Positions 53,259-63,227 of a DNA stretch of 64,000 nt are shown in pieces. Each line of letters opens with the position of its first letter. The first letter of the stretch is position 1. The notes under the pieces are model-generated. The model made no database searches. It saw only the letters and a program-made list of their open reading frames with translations, and was not told the origin of the DNA. A program made the position numbers and the translations under genes. The DNA is from Myxococcales bacterium (GTDB taxonomy: Bacteria; Myxococcota_A; Bradymonadia; UBA7976; UBA1532): positions 441,001 to 505,000 of the forward strand of contig JACKDP010000002.1 in assembly GCA_020633435.1 (NCBI GenBank). Direction: 5' to 3'.

Positions 53259-54340
53259 AGCCGCGCCGCGCGCGCGCTCGCCCGCGCCAGCCGACCAGCC
53301 GCGCCGGCCAGCGCCTCCGCCAGCGTCCCCGGCCCCTCCGCCAGCGGCAACGCCACCGCGCGCCCCGCCAGCGCGGCCTCCCCCGCCGGCGTCACCTCCC
53401 CCGCCAGCACGACGACCGGCCGGCCGCCCGCCCGGTCCACGACGCCGCTCACCACCTTGCCCTCGGCCGTCTGGGCGTCCAGCCGCCCCTCCGCCGTCAT
53501 CACCAGCTCCGCCTGGGCGATGCGGGCGTCCAGCCCGACGACGGCCGCGATGTGGTCGAAGCCGCCCACCAGCGTGGCGCCCAGCGCGGCCCAGAGCCCG
53601 CCCGCGAGCCCACCCGCCGCGCCGCCGTGCACCACCCCGCGGGGATCCCGGCCGCTGGCGGCCGCCAGGACCGCGCCCAGGCGGTCGAGGCCGGCGACCA
53701 GCGCGCCGACGTCCGCGGGCGTCGCCCCCTTCTGCGGCCCGTAGAGCCCCGCCGCCGCGAGCAGCGGCGTCCGCACGTCACACAGGACGGTCACCGGCAG
53801 CTCGAACCGCGGCAGCGCGACGTGGGCCAGATCCGCCAGCGCGGCGCCTCCCGGCGGCAGCGGCCGCCCCGCAGCGTCCCGAAGCTCGGCGCCGAGGGCC
53901 CGCAGCGCCCCCGCCCCGCCGTCCACCATGGCGCTGCCGCCGACCCCCAGCAGGAGGTGGCGCGCCCCCGCGGCCCGCGCGGCCGCCAGCAGCTCCCCCG
54001 TCCCCCGCGAGCAGGCCCCCCGGGCGTCGCGCCGCGTCGTGCGGGCCAGCCCCGAGGCCTCCGCGCTCTCGACGACGGCCACGCCATCGGCCCCGAGCCA
54101 CCACCGCGCCCGCACCCGCTCGCCATGGGGCCCCGCGACCTCGGTGGCGCACCACCGCCCGGCCCCGGCCGCCGCCGCCAGCACGTCCAGCGTGCCCTCG
54201 CCGCCGTCCGCCAGCGGGGCCTGGTCGCAGCGCACCCCGGGCCAGACGCTCGCCAGCCCCGCGGCCATGGCGCTCGCCGCCTCCGCCGCCGTGAGGCAGC
54301 CCTTCAGCTTGTCGGGGCAGAGGAGGACGCGGCCTACCAC
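53201..54340 (-). CDS. Glycerate kinase (type 1)
   Basis: A 379-residue glycerate kinase of the GlxK/GarK family, making 2- or 3-phosphoglycerate. Landmarks: LCPDKLKGCLTAAEAA near the N-terminus, PLADGGEGTLDVL, LLGVGGSAMVDGGAGAL, and the substrate loop YGPQKGAT; a final GMTAEGRLDAQT-like segment appears as VMTAEGRLDAQT. The start is GTG at 54340 and overlaps the end of the GT51 fusion gene. It is probably transcribed together with it. Confidence 0.93.
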   Translation of the reverse strand: MVGRVLLCPDKLKGCLTAAEAASAMAAGLASVWPGVRCDQAPLADGGEGTLDVLAAAAGAGRWCATEVAGPHGERVRARWWLGADGVAVVESAEASGLARTTRRDARGACSRGTGELLAAARAAGARHLLLGVGGSAMVDGGAGALRALGAELRDAAGRPLPPGGAALADLAHVALPRFELPVTVLCDVRTPLLAAAGLYGPQKGATPADVGALVAGLDRLGAVLAAASGRDPRGVVHGGAAGGLAGGLWAALGATLVGGFDHIAAVVGLDARIAQAELVMTAEGRLDAQTAEGKVVSGVVDRAGGRPVVVLAGEVTPAGEAALAGRAVALPLAEGPGTLAEALAGAAGRLARASARAARLYAFGASSGRASAMASTAQ

Positions 54341-56508
54341 TCGTCCAGCGGATCGTCGGGGGGCGGCGCCCCCTCGGGCGGCGCGTCCTCCCAGTCAGGC
54401 ACGGCGGGCTGCTCCTGCAGGCCGTTCCACAGCAGGTCGGGGTTGGACGCCTCGGCCACCTCGGCGCTCAGGGAGCCCCGCTGCACCAGGCGCTTCAGCA
54501 GCGCCTTCATGCGCTTGCCGTAGCTGGCGTCCACCTTCCCGCGCTCGAACTGCTTGCCGTAGAACCGCGGCGACGGCAGCAGGCGCACCAGGAAGGCGAT
54601 CTCGGTGGGCGTCAGATCCCGCGGCGCCTTGTGGAAGTAGTGCCGCGCCGCCTCGCCGATGCCGAAGACGTGGTCGCCGAACTCCACCACGTTCAGGTAG
54701 AGCTCCATCAGCTCGTCCTTGGTGAACGAGCGCTCCAGCAGCCAGGTGACGACGAGCTCCTCGAGCTTGCGCGACAGCGTCTTGCGCCGGTTCAAGAACA
54801 GGTTGCGGGCGAGCTGCATGGTCAGCGTGGAGCCGCCGCGGGCGAACCGGCCGCGCTCCAGGTTGCGCACGAGCGAGCCGCGCAGGTGCAGCATGCTCAC
54901 GCCGCCGTGGCGGTAGAAGCCGCCGTCCTCCTGGGCGGTCACCGCCAGCGGCAGCAGCGGCGGGATGAGGTCCAGCGGCGTCCAGCGCCCGCTCTGGGGC
55001 CCCGTCTCGCGCACGATGACCTCCCCGTCGGGCATCTCGAAGCGCGTGTAGAAGATGCGCTTGAGCCGGCCGAAGCCGATCTCGTCGCTGATCTCCTCCA
55101 CCTTCAGCGTCTTGAGGTCCACGTCGGCGTCCAGGACGGTCGCCGGCAGGTCGGCCATGTCGATGGCCAGCTTCCCCTTGAAGCCGAACCGCCCCGCCAG
55201 CCGGAACGGCTGCAGGTTCGGCAGCAGCCCGGGCGGCACCGCCCGCGTCGCCAGCCCCGCGTCCACCGGCGGCACCGTGGCCTCCGCGGCCACCTTCAGC
55301 GTCTCGCCCGTGTTGTCCACGAACCCGCTGAGCTTCACCCCCACCTCGCCGATGGAGGCCCGCCCATCCTCCAGGACGAGCTTGATCTTCTTGGGGTTCT
55401 TCGTCGGGGCCTCCACCGTGAGGCGGCCCCCGATGCCGAAGTTGAAGGGCCCCACCGGCCCCTCCGCCAGGGCGGGGTGCAGCACCCGGAAGCGCTCGAT
55501 GCGCGCGTCGCCCTCCAGCACCGCCCGCCGCGCCTCCAGGTCCACCATCACCGTCAGCCCGCCGGAGAGCTGGCCGTTCACCGTGGCGTGCACCGGATCG
55601 AGGCTCAGCCCGGACACGTCGGCCCGCACCTCCACCTTGCGGCGATCCGCCCGCCCGTGGCCGACGATCTGCCCGCCCCCCGGCAGGGACAGCCGCGCGC
55701 GCACCGGCCGGCTGCCATCGGCGCCCGCCTCGATGCCCACCGTCAGATCCGCCGACAGCCCCCCCAGCATGGCCGACAGGCTGCCGTCCTCGGCCGTGCT
55801 CACCAGGCGCACGCCGGGCAGCGTCACCCGCGGCTCGTCGCCCCGCTCCAGCTCCAGGCCGCTGCCGACCACCTGCAGGCGGCCCGGCAGCGACAGGTGC
55901 ATGCTCTCGCTGCACTGCACCCGCACGCGGTCCTTGCTGCCCTCGAAGGTGCAGGGCCCCATGGGCGGGTGGGTGACGGTGGCCTCGCCGGTGAACTGCC
56001 CCTCCAGGAACCGGACCTTCAGATCCTGGACCTCGAGCCCGCCGCTGTGATCGATGAGGCGCCCGTCATCCAGCTCGACGGCCGGCAGCGCGCGCCCCTG
56101 GCCGCCGCCGCCGCCGCTTGGGCGCCGGGTGGGCACCATGTCGCGCAGCGCCTTGAGGGCCCCCTCGGCGGTGCCATCGCCGTGGACGTGCACCACCACC
56201 CCCCGCAGCCGCAGCCGATCGGGCCAGGGCGACAGGGACCACCGCGTGCTCTCCGAGATGTCCGCCCAGACCTGGCGGACGGTGACGAGGGGGGCCTCGG
56301 CCGGGCCGACGCGCAGCCGCTCCACCCCGGCCCGATCGGCGCCCTCCAGGAAGACGCGATCCGCCGAGACGGGCAGGCCGATGCGATCCTCGATCTTGGC
56401 GAGGGCCCGCTGGCCCGCGGACTCCACGGCCGCGCCCGAGAAGGTGAGGCCGGCCAGGAGCAGCAGGAGGGGCAGACCCCCCAGCAGCGTCAGGAGGGTG
56501 CGTCGCAC
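54334..56508 (-). CDS. AsmA-like/GT51 peptidoglycan transglycosylase fusion
   Basis: A 724-residue protein starting at GTG. A signal/anchor helix (about 4-27) precedes some 430 residues of beta-rich sequence in the style of AsmA/TamB/DUF748 proteins (repeated strands such as VRLVSTAEDGSLSAMLGGLSAD). The C-terminal 250 residues are a GT51 glycosyltransferase: AVTAQEDGGFYRHGGV with the catalytic Glu, GGSTLTMQLARNLFL, ELVVTWLLERSFTKDELMELYLN and FGIGEAARHYFHK. No transpeptidase domain follows, so it is a monofunctional glycan polymerase; the AsmA-like part may hold it at the outer membrane or bind lipid. This combination is unusual. Confidence 0.88.
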   Translation of the reverse strand: MRRTLLTLLGGLPLLLLLAGLTFSGAAVESAGQRALAKIEDRIGLPVSADRVFLEGADRAGVERLRVGPAEAPLVTVRQVWADISESTRWSLSPWPDRLRLRGVVVHVHGDGTAEGALKALRDMVPTRRPSGGGGGQGRALPAVELDDGRLIDHSGGLEVQDLKVRFLEGQFTGEATVTHPPMGPCTFEGSKDRVRVQCSESMHLSLPGRLQVVGSGLELERGDEPRVTLPGVRLVSTAEDGSLSAMLGGLSADLTVGIEAGADGSRPVRARLSLPGGGQIVGHGRADRRKVEVRADVSGLSLDPVHATVNGQLSGGLTVMVDLEARRAVLEGDARIERFRVLHPALAEGPVGPFNFGIGGRLTVEAPTKNPKKIKLVLEDGRASIGEVGVKLSGFVDNTGETLKVAAEATVPPVDAGLATRAVPPGLLPNLQPFRLAGRFGFKGKLAIDMADLPATVLDADVDLKTLKVEEISDEIGFGRLKRIFYTRFEMPDGEVIVRETGPQSGRWTPLDLIPPLLPLAVTAQEDGGFYRHGGVSMLHLRGSLVRNLERGRFARGGSTLTMQLARNLFLNRRKTLSRKLEELVVTWLLERSFTKDELMELYLNVVEFGDHVFGIGEAARHYFHKAPRDLTPTEIAFLVRLLPSPRFYGKQFERGKVDASYGKRMKALLKRLVQRGSLSAEVAEASNPDLLWNGLQEQPAVPDWEDAPPEGAPPPDDPLDEW

Positions 56509-56539
56509 GCGACCTGGCGGGGCAGCAGGGGCAAGACGC

Positions 56540-57985
<1,446 letters not shown>

Positions 57986-58032
57986 TCCGAGCTCCTTGCA
58001 CAGTCGGCCGGGACGGCCTCGTTCGGGTGCCG

Positions 58033-58061
58033 TCGTTAACAGCGGGCCCCGCGGGTGTCAA
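58033..58061 (-). promoter_or_regulatory. Promoter candidate for the OmpA-like gene
   Basis: On the minus strand, a perfect TTGACA (58061-58056), a 17-base spacer and TAACGA (58038-58033). The -35 is consensus; the -10 is weak (2/6). It lies about 48 bases before the ATG at 57985. Confidence 0.45.
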
Positions 58062-58084
58062 CAAGCATGGGGCGTGGGGGCCGG

Positions 58085-59653
58085 TCAGCGGACCCGCTCG
58101 CCCTCGAAATCGCCCTCGAGGCCCACCGACCAGCGGCCGTCCTCGAGCTTGTCGGCGAGCTGATCGGCGTTGGTGTCGCGCAGCTTGCACTCCCCCGCCA
58201 TGGGGAAGGTGTTCACGTTGAGCTGGTCGGAGAGCAGGCGCGTGAGCTGGTTGCCGGCGGCCTCCATCCCGCGCTCGCAGGCCTCCTCCACGAAGGCGCC
58301 CACGGCCAGGCCGATGATGGGCACCCCCGACAGGTAGTCGGCGGCCAGCGCCCCCACCGCGTCGCAGGGCAGCACGAGCTGCAAGAGCTCGCCGAAGCTG
58401 CGCACGTTGAAGCGGGCCGGCAGGATGACCTCCTGCAGGAACCAGATGACGGCCACGCCCAGGTTCAGCGACAGGCGGTGCTCGTCGATCTCCATCGTCG
58501 CGACGGGGCCGAAGCTGCGCACCACCCGCGCCGTGAACTCCGTCTCGCTGGCCGACGCCCCGAGCCGCTCCAGCGGCACCTCGAAGCGCCCGCAGCGGTC
58601 ATCCCCGGCGGGGCAGCCGGCGCGCCAGTGGAAGATGAGCGTCTGCCAGCGGTGCACCCCGACCAGCTCGCACATGTCGTCCACCTCGCCCAGGTCCATC
58701 TCCCCCTGGATCTCCAACTCCACCAGCAGCGACGTCACGTCCTCCACGATCAGCAGCGTCGCCCGCAGCCAGTCGGGGGCGTAGTTCCGCACCACGTAGT
58801 CGTACAGGTAGTTGATGACCGGCCGGATGGCCCCCCGGATGAGCGAGCCCCAGACGCCGCCGATGCGGTCGCGGATGAGGTCGCCGACGAACCCCCCGGG
58901 ATCACTCAGGATCTGGTGGATGGTCTCCAGCGCCTGGAAGGGCCCGTCCCCCAGGAACCGGCCCGGCTCGTAGTTGTTCGTGATGCTGTAGAGGCCCTTG
59001 GTCTCCATGCAGTTGCCGCCCACCGGCGGCACGGGCGGGTTGGGATCGTTGGGATCCGGCTCCACCACGTCGCGCCCCTCGGGCCGCTGCACCACCGAGA
59101 TCTGGTAGCGCAGCGAGTCGAGGCCGTCGGCCTCCATCAACAGGTAGAAGAAGGACGGCTGGGGCCCGGCGGTGACCTGGATGTCCGCCACGCCGAACTC
59201 GTTGGTGGCCGAGAACTGCGCGCTCAGGCTGGCCTCCGACGGCCGGTTGGCGTCGGACTCCACCAGCGTGAACCCGATGCGCTGCCCCTCGACGGGCCGC
59301 CCGGTCAGATCCACGGTGCGCACGCCGATGCGCTTCGACTCGCCCACGTAGATGAAGAACTTCCCGTCCCCATCCTGGGTGAGGAAGCGCTGCTGATCCG
59401 CCTCCAGATCGGCGTTGTCGATGGTGGGCTCGATGTAGTCGCCCTCGGGCACGTCGCCGACGTCGCCGGGCCCGATGCAGGGGACCTCCTCGCCACCCGC
59501 CGCCATCACGCCGCCCTGCTCGGCGCAGGCGCTCGCGGGGGCGGGGGCCGCGCCCATGTCCTCCGGCTCCTCCTCGGAGGGGGCCGCGTCGGCGCACCCG
59601 AGCGCGAGGCTGGCGAGCAGCGCGAAGGCCCAGCGGCGAATGGTGACGTTCAT
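58085..59653 (-). CDS. Large lipoprotein of unknown function, divergent from the BMC operon
   Basis: A 522-residue lipoprotein. The signal ends in the lipobox ALGC and is preceded by GGAGGAG. After an acidic linker (EEEPEDMGAAPAP) it has an Ig-like module (VRTVDLTGRPVEGQRIGFTLV), a PNDPNPPVPPV linker, and a large helical C-terminal region with amphipathic and hydrophobic segments (LRATLLIVEDVTSLLVELEIQ). Several Cys are scattered, possibly in disulfides. I do not recognise a family. It is divergent from the BMC operon across a 238-bp gap. Confidence 0.75.
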   Translation of the reverse strand: MNVTIRRWAFALLASLALGCADAAPSEEEPEDMGAAPAPASACAEQGGVMAAGGEEVPCIGPGDVGDVPEGDYIEPTIDNADLEADQQRFLTQDGDGKFFIYVGESKRIGVRTVDLTGRPVEGQRIGFTLVESDANRPSEASLSAQFSATNEFGVADIQVTAGPQPSFFYLLMEADGLDSLRYQISVVQRPEGRDVVEPDPNDPNPPVPPVGGNCMETKGLYSITNNYEPGRFLGDGPFQALETIHQILSDPGGFVGDLIRDRIGGVWGSLIRGAIRPVINYLYDYVVRNYAPDWLRATLLIVEDVTSLLVELEIQGEMDLGEVDDMCELVGVHRWQTLIFHWRAGCPAGDDRCGRFEVPLERLGASASETEFTARVVRSFGPVATMEIDEHRLSLNLGVAVIWFLQEVILPARFNVRSFGELLQLVLPCDAVGALAADYLSGVPIIGLAVGAFVEEACERGMEAAGNQLTRLLSDQLNVNTFPMAGECKLRDTNADQLADKLEDGRWSVGLEGDFEGERVR

Positions 59654-59823
59654 GGAGCTCTCCTCCCGCAGAGGGCGCACCCCGAGGCGCCGGCGGCGGA
59701 CCAGTGTCCCGCAACAATCGTACCGGGCGCAAATGGGATGCGCGCCGCGGAGCCGCCTGGGGACTGGGGACTGTGGACCCCGGCGGCCCGGCCAGGGCAG
59801 TGACCACGGGCCCGCCTGGGCGC

Positions 59824-59852
59824 TTGCCGGTGCCCAGACCCTGTGCTACGGT
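59824..59852 (+). promoter_or_regulatory. Promoter candidate of the BMC operon
   Basis: TTGCCG (59824-59829), 17-base spacer, TACGGT (59847-59852), with an upstream TG giving an extended -10. It lies 40 bases before the ATG of the first shell gene in the 238-bp gap shared with a divergent lipoprotein. Nothing else distinct is seen in the gap. Confidence 0.5.
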
Positions 59853-59891
59853 CCGCCCATCTGCAGGCCAGGTGCGAGGCAACTCAAGATC

Positions 59892-60530
59892 ATGAGCATC
59901 ACGCTCCGCTCCTTCGTCTTCCTCGACAGCCTCCAGCCCCAGCTCACGAGCTACATCGGCAAGACCTCCCGCGGCTTCCTGCCGGTGCCCGAGATGGCCT
60001 CCCTCTGGGTCGAGATCTCTCCGGGCATCGCCATCAACCGCATCACCGACACCGCCCTGAAGGCCACCAAGGTCGTCCCGGCGGTGCAGGTGGTCGAGCG
60101 CGCCTATGGGCTCCTCGAGGTCCACGCGTGGGACAAGGGCGAGGTCATGAGCGCCGGGGACGCCATCCTCGACGGCCTCGGCGTGCGCGCCGAGGAGCGC
60201 ATGAAGCCGAAGGTGGTCTCCAGCCAGATCATCCGCTCGGTCGAGGCGTACCAGACCCAGATCGTCAACCGGAACAGCCGGGGCATGATGATCCTCCCGG
60301 GGCAGTCCCTCTTCATCCTCGAGACGGTGCCGGCGGCCTATGTGACGCTGGCGGCCAACGAGGCCGAGAAGGCGGCCGAGGTGTTCCTCGTGGACATCCG
60401 CCCCTATGGCGCGTTCGGGCGCCTGTACCTCTCGGGCACCGAGTCGGAGATCGACTCGGCCCGCGACGCGGCGATTGCCGCCCTGGAAGGCGTGCAGGGC
60501 ATCGAGCCCCCCGGCTTCCGGGATTCGTGA
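59892..60530 (+). CDS. BMC shell protein, trimer type (tandem BMC domains)
   Basis: A 212-residue shell protein built from two BMC-type halves, expected to form a trimeric pseudohexamer. The first half opens ITLRSFVFLDSLQPQLTSYIGK and contains KATKVVPAVQVVERAYGLLEVH; the second has QIIRSVEAYQTQIVNRNSRGMM and LETVPAAYVTLAANEAEKAAEVFLVD. As I recall, this resembles the BMC-T2 protein of Haliangium ochraceum, a double-stacked trimer with a gated pore; I could not run a comparison. It is the first gene of the operon and 66 bases upstream of the BMC-H gene. Confidence 0.88.
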   Translation: MSITLRSFVFLDSLQPQLTSYIGKTSRGFLPVPEMASLWVEISPGIAINRITDTALKATKVVPAVQVVERAYGLLEVHAWDKGEVMSAGDAILDGLGVRAEERMKPKVVSSQIIRSVEAYQTQIVNRNSRGMMILPGQSLFILETVPAAYVTLAANEAEKAAEVFLVDIRPYGAFGRLYLSGTESEIDSARDAAIAALEGVQGIEPPGFRDS

Positions 60531-60596
60531 TCCGGTAGAGATTTCGACAGGTTATGACCTGCGGCGCCGACCGCGCCGTGCTGGATGGAGGAGCCG

Positions 60597-60887
60597 ATGG
60601 CGGACGCACTGGGCATGATCGAGACCCGGGGCTTCGTGGCCATGATCGAAGCGGCCGACGCGATGGTGAAGGCCGCCAAGGTCGAGCTGGTGGGCTACGA
60701 GAAGATCGGTGGCGGCTACACGACCGCCATCGTGCGGGGGGACGTGGCGGCCGTGAAGGCAGCGACCGAGGCGGGGGCCCGTGCGGCCGAGCGCGTCGGC
60801 GAGGTCGTCAGCGTGCACGTCATCCCGCGCCCGCACGCCAACATCGACCTGCGCCTGCCGCTGGGGCGGACGCCGGCGACCGACTGA
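60597..60887 (+). CDS. BMC shell protein, hexamer type (BMC-H)
   Basis: A 96-residue single-domain shell protein (PduA/EutM type) that should tile the shell facets as hexamers. It begins ALGMIETRGFVAMIEAADAMVKAAKVEL, with the edge-interaction Lys25 in MVKAAKV; the pore loop is KIGGGYT (Gly38-Gly40), and SVHVIPRPHANIDLRLP is at the C-terminus. GGAGGAG precedes the ATG, which explains the choice over an ATG 12 bases upstream. It is normally the most abundant shell component. Confidence 0.95.
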   Translation: MADALGMIETRGFVAMIEAADAMVKAAKVELVGYEKIGGGYTTAIVRGDVAAVKAATEAGARAAERVGEVVSVHVIPRPHANIDLRLPLGRTPATD

Positions 60888-60891
60888 CCCG

Positions 60892-61182
60892 ATGATCATC
60901 GGCAAGGTCATCGGCACCGTCGTCGCCTCCCGGAAGGAGGACGAGCTCAGCGGCCTGAAGTTCCTGGCGGTGGCCCCGCTGGATCTGAAGACCGGTGAGG
61001 TCAAGGCGGGTGGCGTCGTCGCCGTGGACGCGGTGGGGGCGGGCGTGGGGGAGGTGGTCCTCTACGCCAGCGGCTCCTCGGCCCGTCAGACGACGGTCAC
61101 GAAGGACCGGCCGGTGGACGCCACCATCATGGCCATCGTCGACACCCTCGAGCTGGGCGGCGACGTCATCTATCAGAAGTAG
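60892..61182 (+). CDS. BMC shell protein, pentamer type (EutN/CcmL, BMC-P)
   Basis: A 96-residue EutN/CcmL-type pentamer that caps shell vertices. It starts MIIGKVIGTVVASRKEDELSG, has LKFLAVAPLD, GGVVAVDAVGAGVGEVVLYASGSSAR and ends in VDATIMAIVDTLEL. It begins 4 bases after the BMC-H stop. Together with the hexamer and the trimers it provides every shell class needed to close a compartment. Confidence 0.95.
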   Translation: MIIGKVIGTVVASRKEDELSGLKFLAVAPLDLKTGEVKAGGVVAVDAVGAGVGEVVLYASGSSARQTTVTKDRPVDATIMAIVDTLELGGDVIYQK

Positions 61183-61194
61183 CGAGGCCCGCCG

Positions 61195-62613
61195 GTGGAC
61201 GAACAGCGCATCGCCCGCATCGTGGAGCAGGTGGTGGCCCGTCTCGCCGCCGAAGGTGGCGGCGCCCCGGCCGCGCTCAAGGCAGGTCGCGGCGAGGCCA
61301 TCGGCGGACGGGGGGTCCACCCCGACGTCGAGACGGCCGTCGCGGCGGCGCGGCGTGCCTTCGAGCAGCTCCGCGATCTCACCCTCGCCCAGCGCGGCGT
61401 CCTCATCCAGGCCATGCGCGACTGCGCCCGGCGGGAGAACGACACCCTCTCCCGTATGGCCGTCGACGAGACGGGCCTGGGCCGCTACACCGACAAGCTG
61501 GCCAAGAACCGCCTGGTCTACGAGAAGACGCCGGGCATCGAGGCGCTCCAGCCGCGGGCGGTCTCAGGGGATCACGGGCTGACGCTGACCGAGTTCGCGC
61601 CGTTTGGCGTCATCGGCAGCATCACCCCCTGCACCAACCCCACCGAGACGATCCTCAACAACGGCATCGGGATGCTGGCCGCCGGCAACGCCGTCGTCTT
61701 CAACACGCACCCCAACGCCAAGCGCACCTCGGCCTTCTTCATCGACGCCCTCAACGGCGCCATCGAGCAGGCCGGCGGGCCGAGCAACCTGCTCAACTGC
61801 GTGGCCGTGCCCACCATCGAGTCCGCCGGCGCCCTCATGAAGCACCCGGGCATCCGCCTGCTGGTGGTGACGGGCGGCGGCGCGGTGGTGAAGGCCGCCA
61901 TGACGTGCGGCAAGCGCGCCATCGCCGCGGGACCGGGCAACCCCCCGGTCCTGGTGGACGAGACGGCCGACATCGCCAAGGCCGGCCGCGACATCGTCTT
62001 CGGCGCCTCCCTCGACAACAACATCATCTGCATCGTCGAGAAGGAGATCATCGCCGTCGCCGACATCGCCGACATGCTCAAGCGCGAGCTCTCGGCCAAC
62101 AAGGCGGTGGAGATCCGGGGCGCCGACCTGCGGCGCCTGGAGAAGCTGATCATCACCCCCGATGACCACGTCAACCGCGACTTCATCGGCAAGGACGCCG
62201 CGGTCATCGCCCAGGCGGCCGGCATTCGGGTCGGCGACGACACCCGCCTGCTCTTCGCCGAGGTGGACGAGAAGCACCCCTTCGTCCAGCACGAGATGCT
62301 GATGCCGGTCGTGGGCATGGTCCGCGTGCCCGACGTCGACGCCGGCATCGCCTGCGCGGTGCGCGTCGAGCACGGCTACGGCCACACCTCGGTCATGCAC
62401 TCCACCAACATCAACGCCCTCAGCCGCATGGCCCGGGCCGCGAACACCAGCATCTTCGTGAAGAACGCCCCCAGCGCGGCGGGCGTCGGGCTCGGCGGCG
62501 AGGACTTCACCTCCTGGACGATCGCCAGCCCCACCGGGGAGGGCATGACCTATGCGCCCCACTTCGCGCGCGCCCGCCGCTGCGTGTTGAAGGACGCCTT
62601 CCGCATCGTATGA
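61195..62613 (+). CDS. CoA-acylating aldehyde dehydrogenase, BMC-encapsulated (PduP/EutE-like)
   Basis: A 472-residue CoA-dependent aldehyde dehydrogenase, converting an aldehyde, NAD and CoA to acyl-CoA. The catalytic Cys279 is in DNNIICIVEKE, the typical PduP/EutE context, after GNPPVLVDETADI and SITPCTNPTET. The N-terminus (DEQRIARIVEQVVARLAA) is a probable amphipathic encapsulation helix followed by a flexible Gly/Ala-rich linker to residue about 40. The GTG start has GAGG upstream. It sits between shell genes, so it is the core enzyme that can be seen. The aldehyde's origin is unknown. Confidence 0.93.
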   Translation: MDEQRIARIVEQVVARLAAEGGGAPAALKAGRGEAIGGRGVHPDVETAVAAARRAFEQLRDLTLAQRGVLIQAMRDCARRENDTLSRMAVDETGLGRYTDKLAKNRLVYEKTPGIEALQPRAVSGDHGLTLTEFAPFGVIGSITPCTNPTETILNNGIGMLAAGNAVVFNTHPNAKRTSAFFIDALNGAIEQAGGPSNLLNCVAVPTIESAGALMKHPGIRLLVVTGGGAVVKAAMTCGKRAIAAGPGNPPVLVDETADIAKAGRDIVFGASLDNNIICIVEKEIIAVADIADMLKRELSANKAVEIRGADLRRLEKLIITPDDHVNRDFIGKDAAVIAQAAGIRVGDDTRLLFAEVDEKHPFVQHEMLMPVVGMVRVPDVDAGIACAVRVEHGYGHTSVMHSTNINALSRMARAANTSIFVKNAPSAAGVGLGGEDFTSWTIASPTGEGMTYAPHFARARRCVLKDAFRIV

Positions 62614-62644
62614 GCCGGCCGACGCGCGACCGGGTCCGTCGCCC

Positions 62645-63205
62645 GTGATCCCCCCGCCGGCGGGACCTGCCTTCGGGCTGCTGGAGCTCTGCTCCGTGGC
62701 CCGCGGCATGCGCACGGCCGACGCCATGGTCAAGCGCGCCCCGGTGCTGGTCCGCCGCGCGGGCACCGTCCACCCCGGCAAGTACCTCGTCTTCATCCAG
62801 GGCGGCGTCGACGAGGTCGCCGAGGCCCTCGAAGCCGGCCGCCAGGTCGCCGCCGAGACGCTGATCGATCGCCTCTTCCTGCCCTACCCCCACGATGATC
62901 TGGTCGCCTGCCTCGATGGCCCCCGCACCCCGGCCATCGAGGCGCTCGGCATCCTGGAGGCCTTCGCCGTCGCCGCCACCCTGCGCGCCGCCGACGCCGC
63001 CCTCAAGCGCGCCGCCGTCGACAGCGTCTCCATCCGGCTGGCGGACGACCTGGGGGGGAAGGGCGTCTTCGTCTTCACGGGCGCCCTGCACGACGTCGAA
63101 GAGGCCCTCGAGATCGGCCGCCAGACCATCGGGCCGGGCTTGCTGGCCGGCGCCGAGCTGATCGCCAACCCCCACGCCGACTTCCTCGCCGCCCTGGGCC
63201 ACTGA
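62645..63205 (+). CDS. BMC shell protein, trimer type (second)
   Basis: A 186-residue protein of two BMC domains. The first begins AFGLLELCSVARGMRTADAMVKRAPVLV and the second AIEALGILEAFAVAATLRAADAALKRAAV, each with the BMC helix-strand pattern and an edge Lys. It should form a single-layer trimer with a larger pore than the hexamer. From memory it resembles BMC-T1 of Haliangium ochraceum. The GTG start is 31 bases after the aldehyde dehydrogenase stop, and it ends the operon. Confidence 0.9.
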   Translation: MIPPPAGPAFGLLELCSVARGMRTADAMVKRAPVLVRRAGTVHPGKYLVFIQGGVDEVAEALEAGRQVAAETLIDRLFLPYPHDDLVACLDGPRTPAIEALGILEAFAVAATLRAADAALKRAAVDSVSIRLADDLGGKGVFVFTGALHDVEEALEIGRQTIGPGLLAGAELIANPHADFLAALGH

Positions 63206-63227
63206 CCCAGCCTGCAAGCCCCTGAAA

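Noticed and set aside
61195..62613. Classification of the BMC as a Pdu or Eut compartment.
   Set aside because: Only the shared aldehyde dehydrogenase and shell classes are present; there is no diol dehydratase, ethanolamine ammonia-lyase or reactivase gene in the window.
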